From Dehalococcoidia bacterium (lineage in GTDB: Bacteria; Chloroflexota; Dehalococcoidia; Lucifugimonadales; Lucifugimonadaceae): a stretch of DNA of 64,000 bases. Made by a program: the position numbers and the translations under genes. The notes beneath the pieces are model-generated. The model saw only the letters and a program-made list of their open reading frames with translations, was not told the DNA's origin and ran no database searches. The stretch spans positions 73,805 to 137,804 of the forward strand of contig PBVQ01000001.1 of the NCBI GenBank assembly GCA_002728715.1, given 5' to 3'. This document shows positions 9,029 to 17,033 of this stretch, piece by piece; the first letter of the stretch is position 1; every line of letters starts with the position of its first letter.

Positions 9029-9783
9029 AGTGGATATTTCCTTAATAATTTTTTTTCTATACTTACTACTAAAAAAAATAGTAGTATTGCTATAACTGAA
9101 AGACAAAGAATTGAAGCAAAAACTCTTGAAGTTTGAAATTGAGGACCTGATATTTTCATCACCCATCCTAAACCACTACTTGAACCTATCCATTCTCCAA
9201 TAACTGCACCAATAACAGAAATGACGCAGGCAACCTTACAGCCCGAAAGAAAATTAGGTAGGATAGAGGGAAAATACAGTTTTTTGTACATTTGTAACTT
9301 TGTACTTCCATGAGAATTAAACATTCTGATCATATCAATATCAACGTTTTTGATTGCTGTAACTAAATTAATCACTAAAGGGAAAAAAGTAAACAAAACA
9401 ATAATAATTACTTTAGAAAACAATCCTGTCCCAAACCAAACTATCAAGATTGGAGCCAATGTAAAAACAGGGATAATTTGAGATGTTATTAACAATGGGT
9501 ATATAGTTTTTTCAAAACTTTTGAACCAAAAAATCAAACCAGAAATTAATAATGAGATCAATATAGAAATTACCAAACCAACAATTATCTCAAAAAAAGT
9601 AATCAATGAATGTTCAAACAAAATTTTATATGAATTAATTAGTTCTGCAATTATATTTACTGGAGATGGTAAGAACCATGATTCTATACTAAGCAACATA
9701 ACGGAAATTTGCCATAAAAGTAATATTATAAGAACAGCAGTAAAAGGAGGTAAATAATTTTTAATTATGGTTTCTTTTTGCAT
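9025..9783 (-). CDS. thiX: HMP/thiamine-precursor ABC transporter permease
   Basis: 252 residues, hydrophobic throughout with about six membrane segments, and the EAA-loop region of BPD-type permeases (F-N-S-H-G-S-T-K-L-Q-M-Y-K-K) near residue 155. The ending I-G-A-V-I-G-E-W-I-G-S-S-S-G-L-G is typical of the NitT/TauT/ThiX permeases. The ATG at 9783 and its ribosome site are built into the TPP riboswitch directly upstream. Partner ATPase is the gene at 9911, partner binding protein the gene at 8054. Confidence 0.87.
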   Translation of the reverse strand: MQKETIIKNYLPPFTAVLIILLLWQISVMLLSIESWFLPSPVNIIAELINSYKILFEHSLITFFEIIVGLVISILISLLISGLIFWFKSFEKTIYPLLITSQIIPVFTLAPILIVWFGTGLFSKVIIIVLFTFFPLVINLVTAIKNVDIDMIRMFNSHGSTKLQMYKKLYFPSILPNFLSGCKVACVISVIGAVIGEWIGSSSGLGWVMKISGPQFQTSRVFASILCLSVIAILLFFLVVSIEKKLLRKYPL

Positions 9784-9872
9784 AAATTTCCTACGCTAGC
9801 ATTATCTAGTTCAGGTCTATAAGGGTCGGTAATAATTTACCCTCTCAGCTCTAAATAGCTCCCCATGTTTAT
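9782..9872 (-). promoter_or_regulatory. TPP riboswitch (THI box) overlapping the permease start codon
   Basis: Read on the minus strand the region has the conserved TPP aptamer segments in order: GGGGAGC, GCTGAGAGGG, ACCCTTATAG, ACCTGAACTAGATAATGCTA and GCGTAGGAAA. The presumed P1 helix pairs ATAAA at 9872-9868 with TTTAT at 9786-9782, so its 3' strand contains the first two bases of the permease ATG (9783-9781). The TAGGA of the conserved GCGTAGGAA element doubles as the Shine-Dalgarno, 5 nt before ATG. This points to direct translational occlusion when TPP is bound. Confidence 0.95.
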
Positions 9873-9876
9873 AAAA

Positions 9877-9905
9877 ATTATACAATATCAAATTTTGAAT
9901 AACAA
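9877..9905 (-). promoter_or_regulatory. Candidate sigma70 promoter of the TPP-riboswitch transcript
   Basis: On the minus strand TTGTTA (9905-9900), a 17-bp spacer and a consensus TATAAT (9882-9877) precede the aptamer. The predicted start, 7 nt downstream, falls at about 9870, the first bases of P1. The promoter fits exactly between the stop of the ATPase gene (9911) and the aptamer. Confidence 0.65.
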
Positions 9906-9910
9906 ATAGT

Positions 9911-10684
9911 TTATAATGATAGATCTTTTATAATATCTTTTTTTAGTTGAATAAAATAATTTGAAGTAATGTCTCTTTTATCAACTAATTTTCTGTCAAC
10001 CAAGTATTCTTTTATGATTCTTCCTGGATTAGTAGTCATAACCACTACACGATTCGCTAATAAAATAGCCTCATCAATATCGTGAGTAACCAGTATAATT
10101 GTCTTACTAAATTTACTAAACATCTTCATTAGCCACTCGTGTAGAGTAGACTTAGTAATTGCATCAAGTGAACCCAAAGGTTCATCTAAAAGCATTATTG
10201 GATTATCTACTATTACTGATCGTAGGAAAGCAACTCTTTGCCTTAAGCCTCCTGAGAGTTCATGAGGCATATATTCTAAATATTTTTCAAGGCCAAAATC
10301 TTTAGAATATAAAGATATTTTATCTTGTATATATTGTTCTGAAAAACCTTTGAGCTCCAAACCTAGGGCAGCATTTTCACTTACATTTCTCCATGGCAAT
10401 AAAAGATCTTTTTGTTGCATATATGAAATTTTATCTCCTATATTAACCAACTTTCCTTCAACTAAAATTTCACCTGTTTTTGGTTTAGTTATACCTGCAA
10501 TTATATTTAATAATGTACTTTTTCCACACCCAGACGGACCAATTACTGATACAAATTCACCTGAAGAGATTTTAAGATTTATCCCAGAAAGAATTGTTTC
10601 ATCATAAAAATTGAAATTTATATTCTTTATATTAATCAAATTATTATTTTTTTGTTCTTCTTTTTTCAGCAGCTCTTTCAGCAT
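9911..10684 (-). CDS. thiZ: NitT/TauT-type ABC transporter ATPase, probable partner of the HMP transporter
   Basis: 257 residues from ATG 10684. Walker A is G-P-S-G-C-G-K-S-T, the signature L-S-G-G-L-R-Q-R, Walker B M-L-L-D-E-P-L-G-S-L-D and the switch His is in V-T-H-D. The family (SsuB/TauB/ThiZ) and position next to thiX and thiY suggest it energises that importer. It overlaps the 3' end of the ThyX-like gene by about 41 bp, its GAGAG ribosome site lying inside that gene, so it is translationally coupled upstream rather than placed under the riboswitch. Confidence 0.82.
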   Translation of the reverse strand: MLKELLKKEEQKNNNLINIKNINFNFYDETILSGINLKISSGEFVSVIGPSGCGKSTLLNIIAGITKPKTGEILVEGKLVNIGDKISYMQQKDLLLPWRNVSENAALGLELKGFSEQYIQDKISLYSKDFGLEKYLEYMPHELSGGLRQRVAFLRSVIVDNPIMLLDEPLGSLDAITKSTLHEWLMKMFSKFSKTIILVTHDIDEAILLANRVVVMTTNPGRIIKEYLVDRKLVDKRDITSNYFIQLKKDIIKDLSL

Positions 10685-12233
10685 CAATTCTCTCTAGATC
10701 ATATATATTATGATCAACGTATTTCATAGAGTTTGCTAAAATTTTATGACCAGCTTTATTGAGAATTAATTCATGCATTTTTTGACAAACTCGCCTGTAA
10801 TCGACATGGCCTTGTGGGGCAGTTCTAAGTTCTAATAAATGGTATGCTTCTCGAACATTAAATTGCATTGAATATCTAATATTATATGAAAAAGGAACAA
10901 CATATTGAGAAACATGTAAACCGTATTTTGAACCTAATATGTTAAAATATTCTCCCATATCTATCATTATTTTTTCCCATGTGTTCTTATATTTAATCTC
11001 CTCGATTACTTCAGGAACAGAAAAACCATTAAATGTACTTAGCTTTTGCCAATCAATAGTCATCATTCTGTGTCTTTGAAGATCACGAAAACTACCAAAG
11101 TCTGATAATATATCAAATCGGTAATAAGCACGTTCCATTGCTCTCCCTGGTTTATGTCTTCTATTATTTCTGTCTCCAATATATTTGAATAAAATTCTTT
11201 CTTTTTCTTTTTGGCTTAATTTTTCAACTATTTTTATCAATTCTCTCTCACTTTTATTCGTGTAGGAGTATAGAGCCGAAACAATTATTTTATCTTCTGC
11301 ATTATGGTCCCATTCAATTAAATCAACTTCTAGATTACCAGAAGAATCAGTGCCATAGTCATTTACAATTTTTTCCATATTCTGATTTATATCACTAAAA
11401 TATTTTGACCATAATAATCCTCTATCTGGCAAATCTACTCTCTTAAGAAAAGAAGGTATAACTTTTCTTAATTCATCTAACATTAACTTAGAATAGCTTC
11501 TGACTTCAGCAAGAGGATGACTATTCATTTTCATAATCATATTTTCATAAGCTTGACCTGAGGCAAAAATGCCTACGTTTGAAAATGTTGATGCAGGTAG
11601 TAACCCTCTAGCAACATCACAAGCCTTTGCTCGTATAGAGGAGTTATAAATAAAATTTGAATCATTGGTACTTTTAGGATATTTTGATTTGAAAAAATCT
11701 ACTAATTTATGAACTAATAAAGAATATTCATTAAAGAGTTTATCCATATTTTTTTTATAGTCTGGTAAGTCATCTGAAGATATTTCCTCGGGAATAACAT
11801 ATCTATATTGTTCATTAACTTTTTTGTCATAAAAAATGTATCGTGTGGATTGTTCTAGGTATGATGCTAGTCTTCCCCACTCAAGAACTTTTGTCAAAAT
11901 ATTCGATGCATTTTCACAAGCAACATGAGCACCCCCGAGTTGAGCCACAGAATCATCTCCATATTCACTAAAAACTCTGTCATATAGTTTTTCTGCTCTA
12001 GTTAAATCTACTAAAAAGTCTTTATTATTTTTTAAAGTCCCATTATCAATATTCACAAATTCATCTAAAAATAATCTTCTTAGAGATTTTGCTGAACGGC
12101 TATATCTAGCAAATAGTGCACCTTTTACCACTTCTGGCAAGTTCATAACAACAAATACGGGTTGATCTATATTTGTAAAATAATTTTCCAAAATTTTTCG
12201 TTCTGGATTTGAAAAAGATTCTGGAGTATACAT
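10644..12233 (-). CDS. Two-domain ThyX-like (FAD-dependent thymidylate synthase family) protein
   Basis: 529 residues from ATG 12233 (TTG 12251 is an upstream alternative), about twice a single ThyX. Two tandem ThyX-like regions are visible. The N-terminal one has G-R-L-A-S-Y-L-E-Q-S-T-R-Y, matching the second part of the RHRxxSxNxxSxRY signature but lacking RHR. The C-terminal one has L-Q-R-H-R-M-M-T-I-D, keeping RHR but not the following Ser/Asn pattern. Both halves keep the later helix resembling A-Q-x-E-I-R. If active it would make dTMP from dUMP with FAD and methylene-tetrahydrofolate; no other thymidylate synthase is in the window. folD lies 3.4 kb upstream on the same strand. Confidence 0.8.
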   Translation of the reverse strand: MYTPESFSNPERKILENYFTNIDQPVFVVMNLPEVVKGALFARYSRSAKSLRRLFLDEFVNIDNGTLKNNKDFLVDLTRAEKLYDRVFSEYGDDSVAQLGGAHVACENASNILTKVLEWGRLASYLEQSTRYIFYDKKVNEQYRYVIPEEISSDDLPDYKKNMDKLFNEYSLLVHKLVDFFKSKYPKSTNDSNFIYNSSIRAKACDVARGLLPASTFSNVGIFASGQAYENMIMKMNSHPLAEVRSYSKLMLDELRKVIPSFLKRVDLPDRGLLWSKYFSDINQNMEKIVNDYGTDSSGNLEVDLIEWDHNAEDKIIVSALYSYTNKSERELIKIVEKLSQKEKERILFKYIGDRNNRRHKPGRAMERAYYRFDILSDFGSFRDLQRHRMMTIDWQKLSTFNGFSVPEVIEEIKYKNTWEKIMIDMGEYFNILGSKYGLHVSQYVVPFSYNIRYSMQFNVREAYHLLELRTAPQGHVDYRRVCQKMHELILNKAGHKILANSMKYVDHNIYDLERIDAERAAEKRRTKK

Positions 12234-12254
12234 TTTATACCATCTATTCAATAA

Positions 12255-13517
12255 TTATATCAATTTAAGTGGATTTTCTAGATTACTCTGAACTTCCGAC
12301 ATAAACATAGCTGCTTCTGCTCCATCACCAACTCTATGATCAGCTGACATACTAGCACTCATTATAGAGGCAATAACAATCTCCCCATTATGTACAATAG
12401 GTTTTTCCTCAACTTTTCCTACAGCTACAATTCCTGCATTTGGAGGAACAATAATCGCAGAAAAACTTTTTGTCCCAAACATACCAAGATTTGAAGTGCC
12501 AAAAGTCCCTTTGGTTAATTCATCTTGAGTTAAGTTACCATCAATACCTCTAGCCCTATTGCTAAGATCTTTTACCGATCGAGATATTTCAGATAACGAC
12601 ATATTTTCTATAGACATAATAGCAGGAACTATCAACCCTTCTTCAAGTGCCATTGCAACACCAAGATTTATTGAAGTACTACCAATAAGTTTATTCCCCT
12701 CAAATGAAGAATTCCATTTTGGATATTTAATTAGAGAATTAGTAACAGCCTTTAGAAACATATCATTCACTGAGATTTTCTCATTTGTTTCAGCAAGAAT
12801 TTCATTCATTTGAGATCTAAAACTCATGGCTGCAGTCATATTTATGTCATGTGTTACATAATAGTGAGGTATAGTTGACTTTGACTTAACTGTTACTCTT
12901 GCAATAGCTTGCCTCATCGTACTCAAATCAGTATCCGAGCTATCTATAGAAATTGTCTTTGACGTATTAGATGGTGCAAAAGCTTTTTGAGGTGAATAAT
13001 TCTCTACATCAATCTTGGTTATTCTACCTCCAGGACCTGAACCAGGAACGTCTTGAATATTTATTGATTTTTCCAGAGCTAATTTTCTAGCTATAGGAGA
13101 AGCTTTAACACGAGCATTATCATCATAATTTATTTTTATTGTTTCAGTTTGCTTAACTTCAACTTTTTCTATTTTTTCCTCTTGTTCTAAATTTTCATTT
13201 TCACTTTGAATTTCTGTAGAGGATTCATCATTTTCGTAAACTTGAGAAGATTCCGAATTTATTTGAGGAATCTCATCATTTTCATCTCCTATGTAAGCAA
13301 TTACAGTACCAACGCTAACCATCGTACCTTCTGGGATTAATATTTTTCTCAACTTTCCACTTGAATATGCTTCCATTTCTACAACAGTTTTATCCGTTTC
13401 AACCTCAGCTATCTTATCTCCCTTATTTACATCATCTCCTTCATTGAACAACCACTTAACAATAGTACCTTCAGTCATATCTGCACCCATAGACGGCATA
13501 GTAACATCTGTAATCAA
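12255..13517 (-). CDS. pdhC: 2-oxo acid dehydrogenase E2 (dihydrolipoyl acetyltransferase)
   Basis: 420 residues with one N-terminal lipoyl domain (E-T-D-K-T-V-V-E, lipoylated K43), an acidic linker (~80-130), a peripheral-subunit-binding domain (K-A-S-P-I-A-R-K-L-A to G-G-R-I-T-K, ~138-170) and a C-terminal acyltransferase domain with the catalytic S-A-D-H-R-V-G-D-G (H394). The TTG start has a perfect AGGAGG six bases upstream. It forms the core of the complex with the two E1 genes just upstream. No lipoamide dehydrogenase (E3) is nearby. Acetoin or branched-chain substrates are less likely alternatives. Confidence 0.9.
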   Translation of the reverse strand: MITDVTMPSMGADMTEGTIVKWLFNEGDDVNKGDKIAEVETDKTVVEMEAYSSGKLRKILIPEGTMVSVGTVIAYIGDENDEIPQINSESSQVYENDESSTEIQSENENLEQEEKIEKVEVKQTETIKINYDDNARVKASPIARKLALEKSINIQDVPGSGPGGRITKIDVENYSPQKAFAPSNTSKTISIDSSDTDLSTMRQAIARVTVKSKSTIPHYYVTHDINMTAAMSFRSQMNEILAETNEKISVNDMFLKAVTNSLIKYPKWNSSFEGNKLIGSTSINLGVAMALEEGLIVPAIMSIENMSLSEISRSVKDLSNRARGIDGNLTQDELTKGTFGTSNLGMFGTKSFSAIIVPPNAGIVAVGKVEEKPIVHNGEIVIASIMSASMSADHRVGDGAEAAMFMSEVQSNLENPLKLI

Positions 13518-13549
13518 ATTTTTCCTCCTAGAAAATAAAACTTATTCAA

Positions 13550-14527
13550 CTAAATACCATAGCTTATTTTTATGGTCTCTAATATATTATTTGAGTCAGT
13601 AAGGACCTCTTGTTCTAAACTTTTATTATAAGGCCATGGCACATCTTTTGATCCAACTCTGACTATGGGGCCATCTAACCATTCACCCGCTTTTTCATTA
13701 ATATTTGCAGATATTTCAGCCATTATCCCCCCTGTTTTTCTAGCTGTATCTACCAAAACCAACCTGTTAGTTTTTTGAATCGATTGGATAATTGTTTGAT
13801 AATCTATCGGGTTAAGAGACCTAAGATCGATTAGTTCAGGTTTAACACCTATAGCTTCTAATTTTTTTGCTGAATCTGATAAAACTTTTGAGCCATAACC
13901 ATATGAAACTATAGTTATATCATCACCTTCTTTCATCACATTAGCATCTCCAAGATTCACTTCAAAATATTCATCAGGAACGTTTGATTTACTACCATAA
14001 AGAAGAGCTGGTTCAGCAAATATCACAGGATTATTATCATTAATTGCGCTCCTCATTAATCCAAGAGCATCATAGGAATTTGACGGGCAAACCACTTTTA
14101 TTCCTGGGACCTCAGCTAACCATGTTTCAAAACTTTGAGAGTGAGTAGCAGCCAGTTGTACTCCTGCACCGGTAGGAGCTCTAATAACCATGGGAACGCT
14201 AATTTGTCCACCTGACATATATCTGATATTTCCAGCCATATTGACAATTTGGTCGAAAGCAACTAGTGAAAATGATATAGACATCAATTCTATTACAGGT
14301 CTTAAACCTCCAACTGCAGCACCTATACCAGCTCCAACAAATGCTTGTTCAGAAATAGGAGTGTCTTTAATTCTTTTTGGGCCAAATTTTTTTAAAAATC
14401 CATCAGTAACTGCATAAGCCCCACCATATTCCCCTATATCTTCTCCCATTATGAATACTTTTTCATCTTTTTCCATTGCTTCATTAAGGGCGATTTTTAG
14501 TGCTTCTCTTATTGTTATTTCAGACAT
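13550..14527 (-). CDS. pdhB: Pyruvate dehydrogenase E1 component, beta subunit
   Basis: 325 residues, standard E1-beta length. It begins with T-I-R-E-A-L and shows G-E-D-I-G-E-Y-G-G-A-Y, the P-I-S-E-Q-A-F-V-G-A-G-I-G region and a C-terminal transketolase domain ending with the P-W-P-Y-N motif. With E1-alpha it decarboxylates pyruvate using thiamine diphosphate and reductively acetylates the lipoyl arm of E2. It lies 4 bp after E1-alpha and 32 bp before E2 in one operon. TPP dependence links it functionally to the nearby riboswitch-controlled thiamine genes. Confidence 0.92.
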   Translation of the reverse strand: MSEITIREALKIALNEAMEKDEKVFIMGEDIGEYGGAYAVTDGFLKKFGPKRIKDTPISEQAFVGAGIGAAVGGLRPVIELMSISFSLVAFDQIVNMAGNIRYMSGGQISVPMVIRAPTGAGVQLAATHSQSFETWLAEVPGIKVVCPSNSYDALGLMRSAINDNNPVIFAEPALLYGSKSNVPDEYFEVNLGDANVMKEGDDITIVSYGYGSKVLSDSAKKLEAIGVKPELIDLRSLNPIDYQTIIQSIQKTNRLVLVDTARKTGGIMAEISANINEKAGEWLDGPIVRVGSKDVPWPYNKSLEQEVLTDSNNILETIKISYGI

Positions 14528-14531
14528 ATTT

Positions 14532-15587
14532 TTACTCGGCTATTATATCATCAAAAATTTCATTTAAACTTGGTTCTTCGCTCTCATTAGCAAACTTTAC
14601 AGCATCACTGATCACATTATCAACTTCTAACTTAATATCATTTATTTCATCATTAGTAGTAATTTTCATATCAATTAACTTTTTAGGATAAATAATAATC
14701 GGATCTTTTTGCTCCCACTTAATTACTTCATCTTGATTTCTGTATTTTTGCCCATCTGCATATGAATGCCCTACAAATCTGAAAGTTTTAGATTCAATAA
14801 AAAATGGTCTCTTTTCCTTTAGGATTTTTTCTCTAGCTAGTTCTGTGGCTTCTCTAACTGCAAGAACATCCATACCGTCAACTTCCATAGAAGGTATTTC
14901 ATATGTGTTCATAGCAGGGAAAAAATCTAACCCCCCCGCTCTAACTCTTTCTATTGAAGACCCCATTCCATACATGTTGTTTTCAAGAAAAAATAATATT
15001 GGAAGATTCCACACAGCAGCCAAGTTTAATGTTTCATGGTAAATACCTTGGTTAGTGGACCCATCACCAAAAAAACAAATAGTTATACCATCTTTATTAT
15101 CATATTGCTGAGACAAAGCCAGTCCAGCAGCCAAAGGTAGTTGGCCTCCTACTATTGCATGTCCACCCATAAATTTTTTACTAGCATCGAACAGATGCAT
15201 TGAGCCTCCTTTACCTTTGGATAAACCTGTTTTTTTTCCAAATAGTTCAGCCATTGATCGATTAACATCTAGTCCTCTTGCCAATGCATGGCCATGATCT
15301 CTGTAATGAGTAACTATATAATCAGAATCATTTAATGAAGATAACGCACCAACTCCAGTGGCCTCCTGCCCAGAGTAGAGATGTAAAAATCCTCTTATAT
15401 TTCCATTAGCGTAATTTTGACCACATGCATTTTCAAATTGTCTTATAAGATACATTTTTCTGAAAAGTTCTAAATGTTCATTTGTACTCAAAGACTTTTT
15501 ATTGGAAGAATTTAAATTTTTTATAGACTTTTTGGAATATTTATCATCAGATAATTTATTTTTTTCTATTTTTTGTTTGCTAGTCAT
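14532..15587 (-). CDS. pdhA: Pyruvate dehydrogenase E1 component, alpha subunit
   Basis: 351 residues. The thiamine-diphosphate motif G-D-G-S-T-N-Q-G ... N-N is complete, and R-D-H-G-H-A plus G-K-G-G-S-M-H-L are conserved E1-alpha segments. About 35 residues at the N-terminus are low-complexity and Lys/Ser-rich, longer than usual. The ATG lies 8 bp after a TATAAT (15601-15596), so the transcript may be essentially leaderless. First gene of the pdhA-pdhB-pdhC operon. Confidence 0.92.
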   Translation of the reverse strand: MTSKQKIEKNKLSDDKYSKKSIKNLNSSNKKSLSTNEHLELFRKMYLIRQFENACGQNYANGNIRGFLHLYSGQEATGVGALSSLNDSDYIVTHYRDHGHALARGLDVNRSMAELFGKKTGLSKGKGGSMHLFDASKKFMGGHAIVGGQLPLAAGLALSQQYDNKDGITICFFGDGSTNQGIYHETLNLAAVWNLPILFFLENNMYGMGSSIERVRAGGLDFFPAMNTYEIPSMEVDGMDVLAVREATELAREKILKEKRPFFIESKTFRFVGHSYADGQKYRNQDEVIKWEQKDPIIIYPKKLIDMKITTNDEINDIKLEVDNVISDAVKFANESEEPSLNEIFDDIIAE

Positions 15588-15647
15588 ATAATTTAATTAT
15601 AAGTAATTGATTAATATTTTATCTCAAAAAAAGAATAAAAAGTAGTT

Positions 15648-16541
15648 CTAATTCGCTTTCTTCAGACTAAAAGTAGTAGCTAAATATACATTATTAAGCA
15701 ACATAGCAATTGTCATGGGACAAACCCCGCCTGGAACAGGAGTAATCTTTGAAACTATCTGAGAAACTTCATCAAAATTTACATCTCCAACTAGCCTATA
15801 ACCTGTTTTTTTCGTTTGATCTGGTATTCTACTCACACCTACATCAATAATAATCGAACCTTTTTTGACCATTCTTCCTAAAAGGGTATTCGGTATTCCG
15901 GATGCAACTATCACTATATCAGAATTAAGGGATAGTTCTTCAATATTTTTTGTAGATGTATGAGCCACTGTAACAGTTGCATTTGCTCCTTGTTTTTTTT
16001 GAAGTAATAATATTGAAAGTGGTAATCCAACTAGATTACTTCGACCAATAATCAATATTTTAGCACCATCGGTTTTTATATTTTCTTCAACTAACAATCT
16101 TTGAACTCCCAAAGGAGTTGCTGGTACAAACCTTGGGTTACCCAATAATAATAGCCCCGCATTCTCACTTGTAAGTCCATCTACGTCTTTTTGAGGATCT
16201 ATGAGTTCTATTAATTTTTCAGAATCTAAATGTTCAGGTAATGGTAATTGCAATAATATGCCGTGAAATCTATTATCGCTATTGAGAGATAGAATTAGTT
16301 CTGAAATACTTTTAAAACTTGATTCAGTAGGCATTGTAAAAGTTTGAGTGAAAATTCCAACATTCTTACAAGCTTTTTCCTTACCTCTAACATATGATAG
16401 TGAAGCAGGGTTATCTCCAACAAGTATAACTGCTAAGCCAGGTATCATATTATGGTCACGATTAATGACTCGTATTTTATCCTTAATATCCTCGGATACC
16501 TTTAATGCTATTTTTTTCCCATCAATAATATTTTTATTCAT
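15648..16541 (-). CDS. folD: Bifunctional methylenetetrahydrofolate dehydrogenase/cyclohydrolase
   Basis: 297 residues, normal FolD length. Conserved features are S-Y-V-R-G-K with the catalytic Lys, Q-L-P-L-P-E-H near residue 99, P-A-T-P-L-G, the NADP-binding G-R-S-N-L-V-G-L-P and the C-terminal P-V-P-G-G-V-C-P-M-T. It interconverts methylene-, methenyl- and 10-formyl-tetrahydrofolate and so supplies one-carbon units, including to the ThyX-like protein downstream. It is divergent from acpS across about 90 bp of very AT-rich DNA. Confidence 0.94.
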   Translation of the reverse strand: MNKNIIDGKKIALKVSEDIKDKIRVINRDHNMIPGLAVILVGDNPASLSYVRGKEKACKNVGIFTQTFTMPTESSFKSISELILSLNSDNRFHGILLQLPLPEHLDSEKLIELIDPQKDVDGLTSENAGLLLLGNPRFVPATPLGVQRLLVEENIKTDGAKILIIGRSNLVGLPLSILLLQKKQGANATVTVAHTSTKNIEELSLNSDIVIVASGIPNTLLGRMVKKGSIIIDVGVSRIPDQTKKTGYRLVGDVNFDEVSQIVSKITPVPGGVCPMTIAMLLNNVYLATTFSLKKAN

Positions 16542-16634
16542 TCGAATTCTAAAAAATGTATAATTCTATAATAATTAGTTTACATATTTTTTTTATTTTT
16601 TATAATTTTATTTTTGCATAAAAAAGGGATAATG

Positions 16635-17024
16635 ATGATTTATACTGGAATAGATATGATTGAGATCGACAGGATTGAAAAAGTTCTTAATGAATATCAC
16701 GAAAGATTTCTAAATAAGATATTTACAAAAAATGAACAGATTTATTGCAAAAAAAGACCAAAACAGCTAGCAAGTAGATTTGCTGCAAAAGAAGCCGTCA
16801 TGAAACTACTGGGCACTGGGGTAAGGGGAATTCCATGGAAATCCATAGAAGTTACGAGAAAAAGAGGTGCTCCTCCTGAAATAGTGATTCATGGAAAGGC
16901 AGTTAAGCGAGCGGAAAAAATGGGTATTACCAGAATTGCACTAAGTCTATCACATTCAAAAAATTATGCGATAGCCTCTGCAATAGGTGAAGCAAAAGAT
17001 AATTACTGGCGACCTAGTGCCTAA
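16635..17024 (+). CDS. acpS: Holo-[acyl-carrier-protein] synthase
   Basis: About 129 residues. ATG 16635 is preferred because AAAGGG lies 6 bp upstream; ATG 16632 and TTG 16614 are in the same frame. The protein opens T-G-I-D-M-I-E-I-D-R-I with the metal-binding Asp, and has R-F-A-A-K-E-A-V-M-K, the second AcpS signature. It transfers 4'-phosphopantetheine from CoA to acyl carrier protein. It heads a plus-strand operon containing CoA-biosynthesis genes, which is coherent because CoA is its donor substrate. Confidence 0.92.
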   Translation: MIYTGIDMIEIDRIEKVLNEYHERFLNKIFTKNEQIYCKKRPKQLASRFAAKEAVMKLLGTGVRGIPWKSIEVTRKRGAPPEIVIHGKAVKRAEKMGITRIALSLSHSKNYAIASAIGEAKDNYWRPSA

Positions 17025-17033
17025 GTATAGAAA

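Noticed and set aside
9029..9166. N-terminal extension of ThiY to 9166
   Set aside because: It lies inside the permease gene, and ATG 9028 gives a clean lipoprotein signal with an ATGA overlap.
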